Shown here one piece after another: positions 12,982 to 15,547 of a stretch of DNA of 15,547 bases. The position numbers and the translations under genes were made by a program. Every line of letters starts with the position of its first letter. Within the stretch, counting starts at the first letter, position 1. This DNA comes from Rhodospirillaceae bacterium. GTDB lineage: Bacteria; Pseudomonadota; Alphaproteobacteria; UBA8366; GCA-2717185. Under the pieces are notes generated by a model. It searched no databases. It had not been told where the DNA came from and saw only the letters and a list, made by a program, of their open reading frames with translations. Location: the NCBI GenBank assembly GCA_002717185.1, contig PBDC01000036.1, positions 46,084 through 61,630 on the forward strand. The letters are read 5' to 3'.

Positions 12982-15547
12982 TCAGGCCCTATACCGATTT
13001 AATTCTTTTTTTGAGTTAACAATTTCCCACGAATTAAGAATTAAAATTAGCTGATTGTCACTTAAGATAGTGCAGCCCATAACAGATGGAGCATGCCTGA
13101 TAAAATCTCCCAGATTTTTAATTATAACATCTTGGCGCCCAAGGACACTATCTACTTTAACGCATTTCTTTTTACCATCATCAGAGAGTATTACAATGGT
13201 AACCAATTCCTCATTAAAATCACTACCCTTAAAGTTCAAAATATTGGATAAGGTAGTGACAGGAAGGGCTTCCCCTCTGTAATTAAAAATTTCCGTTTGA
13301 CTAATTAGCTCAATCTGATCACTCGATACTGTTAAAATGTCTTCGACATGAAGAACAGGAAATGCAAACTTATATTTGTATTCAGTAACTAACAGGACGC
13401 CGGCCACTGCCAAAGAAAGCGGTAGCCTTATCTTGAACGTTGATCCTTCACTTAGTACGGAATCGACTGTTACCGTCCCATGCACTTGGGAAATTGCCCT
13501 ACGAACAGCGTCCATCCCAACGCCTCTACCCGATAAAGTAGTTACCTCTTTAGAGGTTGAAAACCCAGGCTCGAATATTAAATTTAGTATATCTTCCCGG
13601 GAAAGGTGGTCGCGATTTTCTGCATCTATTAACCCCAGGGTTTTTGCTTTTTTATACACGTTATCGGTATCAATACCTCTACCATCGTCAGCAATCTCAA
13701 TTACCGCCTCTGATCCCTGGTAGTAGGCTGAAATCTTAATGAGCGCCGTATCATTCTTCCCTAATTCTTTTCTTTCCTCAGCGGTTTCAACTCCATGATC
13801 CACTGCATTTCTAAGAATGTGAAGCATAGGCTCGATAAGCTGATTAATCAGTAATTTATCTAATTCTGTGTCCGCTCCAGACACAGTAAGCCTTACCTTC
13901 TTATTTAATCCCCTCGCTGTCTCCCTTACTTGCACCGGAAACCGATCGAAAGCGTATCTGACCGGCACCATACGAATATTCATTGCACTGGATTGAAGTC
14001 TACCGCTTAATTCTTCAAGGTCGCTTATACTTTTCTCTAATTTTTTCTTTTCCGTATCTACATCAACAAACCGATCAAGCGCACTTTGCTGCATTCTTTG
14101 TTTTTCTGAGCTAGAATTTCCTTTGTTAACTAATGATGGACGTAATTTTTTCGACCCTACATCAGGTTCACTATTTTCTTGGTTAGACCGTTTAATATTT
14201 TCTAAAAATTCTGCCACCGATAACTGATCTAAGCCCTGGTCTACCAGGTTCGACTTCAGCAAACCCATAGAGCTATTTAATGTTGAAATATCATTTTGGA
14301 GTCGAATACGGGTAATAAAGACTTCTGATGCTACATTTAACACATCGTCCAATTTGTCTGTAGTAATACGTATGGTCTCATTCAAAGGCGATACATTGTC
14401 CTCAAATTTTTCCTCATCTGAATCGGCGATTAAATCAGAATGTTGTTCCTTTACCGCATCGACGGAAGGTTTTGTATTGGCAAATTTTAGATTTTCTGTC
14501 TCCTCACCTAACGTGTTAATTTCTCCAATATTATTGATCCGGTTTATCATGGCGTTAATTGGCGTTTTAATAGCTTTTCTAGAAGCGACTTCAGACACCA
14601 TTCGTTCCAATAAGCTTTTACTTTCTAATAAAACATCAATTATGTCTGGTGTTATAAATGTTTCTTCTTTCCTAATTTTATCCAGTAGAGCTTCAGTGGA
14701 ATGTGACAACTTTTCAATTTTTTCTAAATTTAATAATTTAGCACTTCCTTTTAATGTATGTAGACCACGAAATATCTCGTTTACGACTTGAGTAGGTCTA
14801 TTTTCGGTCTCTAACTGCACAAGTAGCAGGCCCATATTACCAAGTATTTCCCGCGATTCTTCGCAATAGTCACTGATAAAACCAATTTTATCATCAGGAA
14901 TGGATAGGGTTTCTTCTCCTTCCATGGTTTCATCATCTTTACCGTCATTATCATTAGAACCTGATGTTTCCTGTTCAAGAAACGTAAGACAACGCTGTAT
15001 TACGGCGTTTATTGGAATGGTTATTGGTCGCCTAGATGCAATATCATTAATCATTCTCTCAAAAGTTTTTTTACTATATAAAAGTATATCTACTAAATCG
15101 GAATTTATTAACACATTACCATCACGTATATTTTGCACTAATGCCTGGTTCGCGTTAGCCAATGACTCTATCTTCATGATGTTTAATGACTTTGCGCTAT
15201 CTTTTAAGTTGGTTAAACCTTTATAAATTTGATTCACTATAGGAAGTGGCTCTTCGTTGCCTTCTAACTCTATTAGTTGTAATTCTATGTTTCCTAGAAT
15301 TTCTCTAGACTCCTCACAATAATCGCTTATAAAGCCAATCTTATCGTGAGGAATATTAATTATTTCTTCTTCATCTAGATTTTTCTGGAAATTAGGTGTA
15401 TTTAACTTTAATTCAGTCAGGGTTTCCTGCTGCTCGATTTTAGTATAACTGGATGTTTCTGCCTTTTTAGCCTCATTATCTATCAAAGTAATAGTGTCTT
15501 TTAAGTAATGCTTACACTCATCTAATATATCCGAAAATACAATCGTT
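12982..15547 (-). CDS. cheA: CheA-type histidine kinase with tandem HPt domains (5' end off window)
   Basis: This is a CheA-family kinase, incomplete at its N terminus: the frame stays open to the right edge, and the TTG at 15486 is not a credible start (no ribosome site). Numbering from that TTG, HPt-1 is at about 45-155 and HPt-2 at about 196-306. HPt-2 has the canonical 'GLHTLKGSAK' with His243; HPt-1 reads 'GLTNLKDSAK', with Thr92 in place of His. An acidic, low-complexity linker (about 320-365) follows with no P2 domain. The P3 dimerisation helices lie at about 366-510, and the ATPase has N-box 'LRNAVDHG' (558-565), G1 'DDGRGID' (600-606) and G2 'GRGVGMD' (653-659). A CheW-like domain occupies about 694-830. 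All ATP-binding motifs are intact, so autophosphorylation at His243 is expected. It is the first visible gene of the receptor/cyclase operon. Missing P2 suggests phosphotransfer to the neighbouring receiver without a docking domain. Confidence 0.93.
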   Translation of the reverse strand, partial: TIVFSDILDECKHYLKDTITLIDNEAKKAETSSYTKIEQQETLTELKLNTPNFQKNLDEEEIINIPHDKIGFISDYCEESREILGNIELQLIELEGNEEPLPIVNQIYKGLTNLKDSAKSLNIMKIESLANANQALVQNIRDGNVLINSDLVDILLYSKKTFERMINDIASRRPITIPINAVIQRCLTFLEQETSGSNDNDGKDDETMEGEETLSIPDDKIGFISDYCEESREILGNMGLLLVQLETENRPTQVVNEIFRGLHTLKGSAKLLNLEKIEKLSHSTEALLDKIRKEETFITPDIIDVLLESKSLLERMVSEVASRKAIKTPINAMINRINNIGEINTLGEETENLKFANTKPSVDAVKEQHSDLIADSDEEKFEDNVSPLNETIRITTDKLDDVLNVASEVFITRIRLQNDISTLNSSMGLLKSNLVDQGLDQLSVAEFLENIKRSNQENSEPDVGSKKLRPSLVNKGNSSSEKQRMQQSALDRFVDVDTEKKKLEKSISDLEELSGRLQSSAMNIRMVPVRYAFDRFPVQVRETARGLNKKVRLTVSGADTELDKLLINQLIEPMLHILRNAVDHGVETAEERKELGKNDTALIKISAYYQGSEAVIEIADDGRGIDTDNVYKKAKTLGLIDAENRDHLSREDILNLIFEPGFSTSKEVTTLSGRGVGMDAVRRAISQVHGTVTVDSVLSEGSTFKIRLPLSLAVAGVLLVTEYKYKFAFPVLHVEDILTVSSDQIELISQTEIFNYRGEALPVTTLSNILNFKGSDFNEELVTIVILSDDGKKKCVKVDSVLGRQDVIIKNLGDFIRHAPSVMGCTILSDNQLILILNSWEIVNSKKELNRYRA
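14569..15354 (-). repeat. Tandem HPt-domain duplication inside cheA
   Basis: Two units of about 110 codons (15354-15022 and 14901-14569) encode near-identical starts, 'DKIGFISDYCEESREILGN' in both, and similar ends with '(I/V)D(I/V)LL.SK' and 'TPINA' or 'IPINA'. The protein similarity is much closer than the DNA similarity, which points to an older duplication held by selection except at the phosphorylation site of the first unit. Confidence 0.8.

Noticed and set aside
14354..14791. 145-codon plus-strand frame inside cheA
   Set aside because: Antisense shadow of the HPt and linker region; Ser-rich without motifs.
1..15547. CRISPR array, insertion sequence, prophage or integrase
   Set aside because: No regular spaced repeats, transposase or recombinase motifs, or terminal inverted repeats were seen on either strand.

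Overview
The window reads like an alphaproteobacterial chromosome, probably from an aquatic or marine lineage. The evidence is a DUF1127 mini-protein with the usual 'ADIGLSR' core, a cyclase/TolB-like/TPR protein of a type common in Alphaproteobacteria, and generally Gram-negative signalling genes. Genus cannot be fixed from the sequence. Nearly all genes lie on the minus strand; only the DUF1127 gene and the luciferase-like oxidoreductase are on plus.

Left half (about 1-8050, moderate GC): a possible terminator at the left edge; a serine-hydrolase/beta-lactamase-fold esterase (-); a class III adenylate cyclase fused to a TolB-like domain and TPRs (-); a gene-poor stretch; the DUF1127 gene (+) with a hairpin across its stop codon; a convergent pair of flavin-type small proteins (-), namely a PNPOx-like split-barrel protein and a single-domain LOV-like PAS protein without the photoactive cysteine; a GYD-domain protein (-) with a strong terminator; almost 1 kb with no convincing gene; and an LLM-class flavin oxidoreductase (+).

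Right half (about 8050-15547, visibly AT-richer): a secreted family 3 solute-binding protein (-) behind a palindrome that overlaps its likely promoter, then 577 bases of non-coding DNA, then a tight minus-strand signalling operon. In transcription order the operon is a CheA-type histidine kinase (running off the right edge), a multi-receiver class IIIb adenylate cyclase, and a methyl-accepting chemotaxis protein. The gaps are 6 and 17 bases.

The most interesting system is this last operon. A membrane receptor, a CheA with duplicated HPt domains (the first has lost its phospho-accepting His) and a receiver-cyclase fusion together look like a complete chemoreceptor-to-cAMP pathway, in which the CheA output is second-messenger synthesis instead of a CheY acting on flagella. 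It resembles in logic, but not in architecture, the Pil-Chp/CyaB connection of Pseudomonas. No CheW, CheB, CheR or stand-alone CheY is visible here; such genes could lie beyond the right edge.
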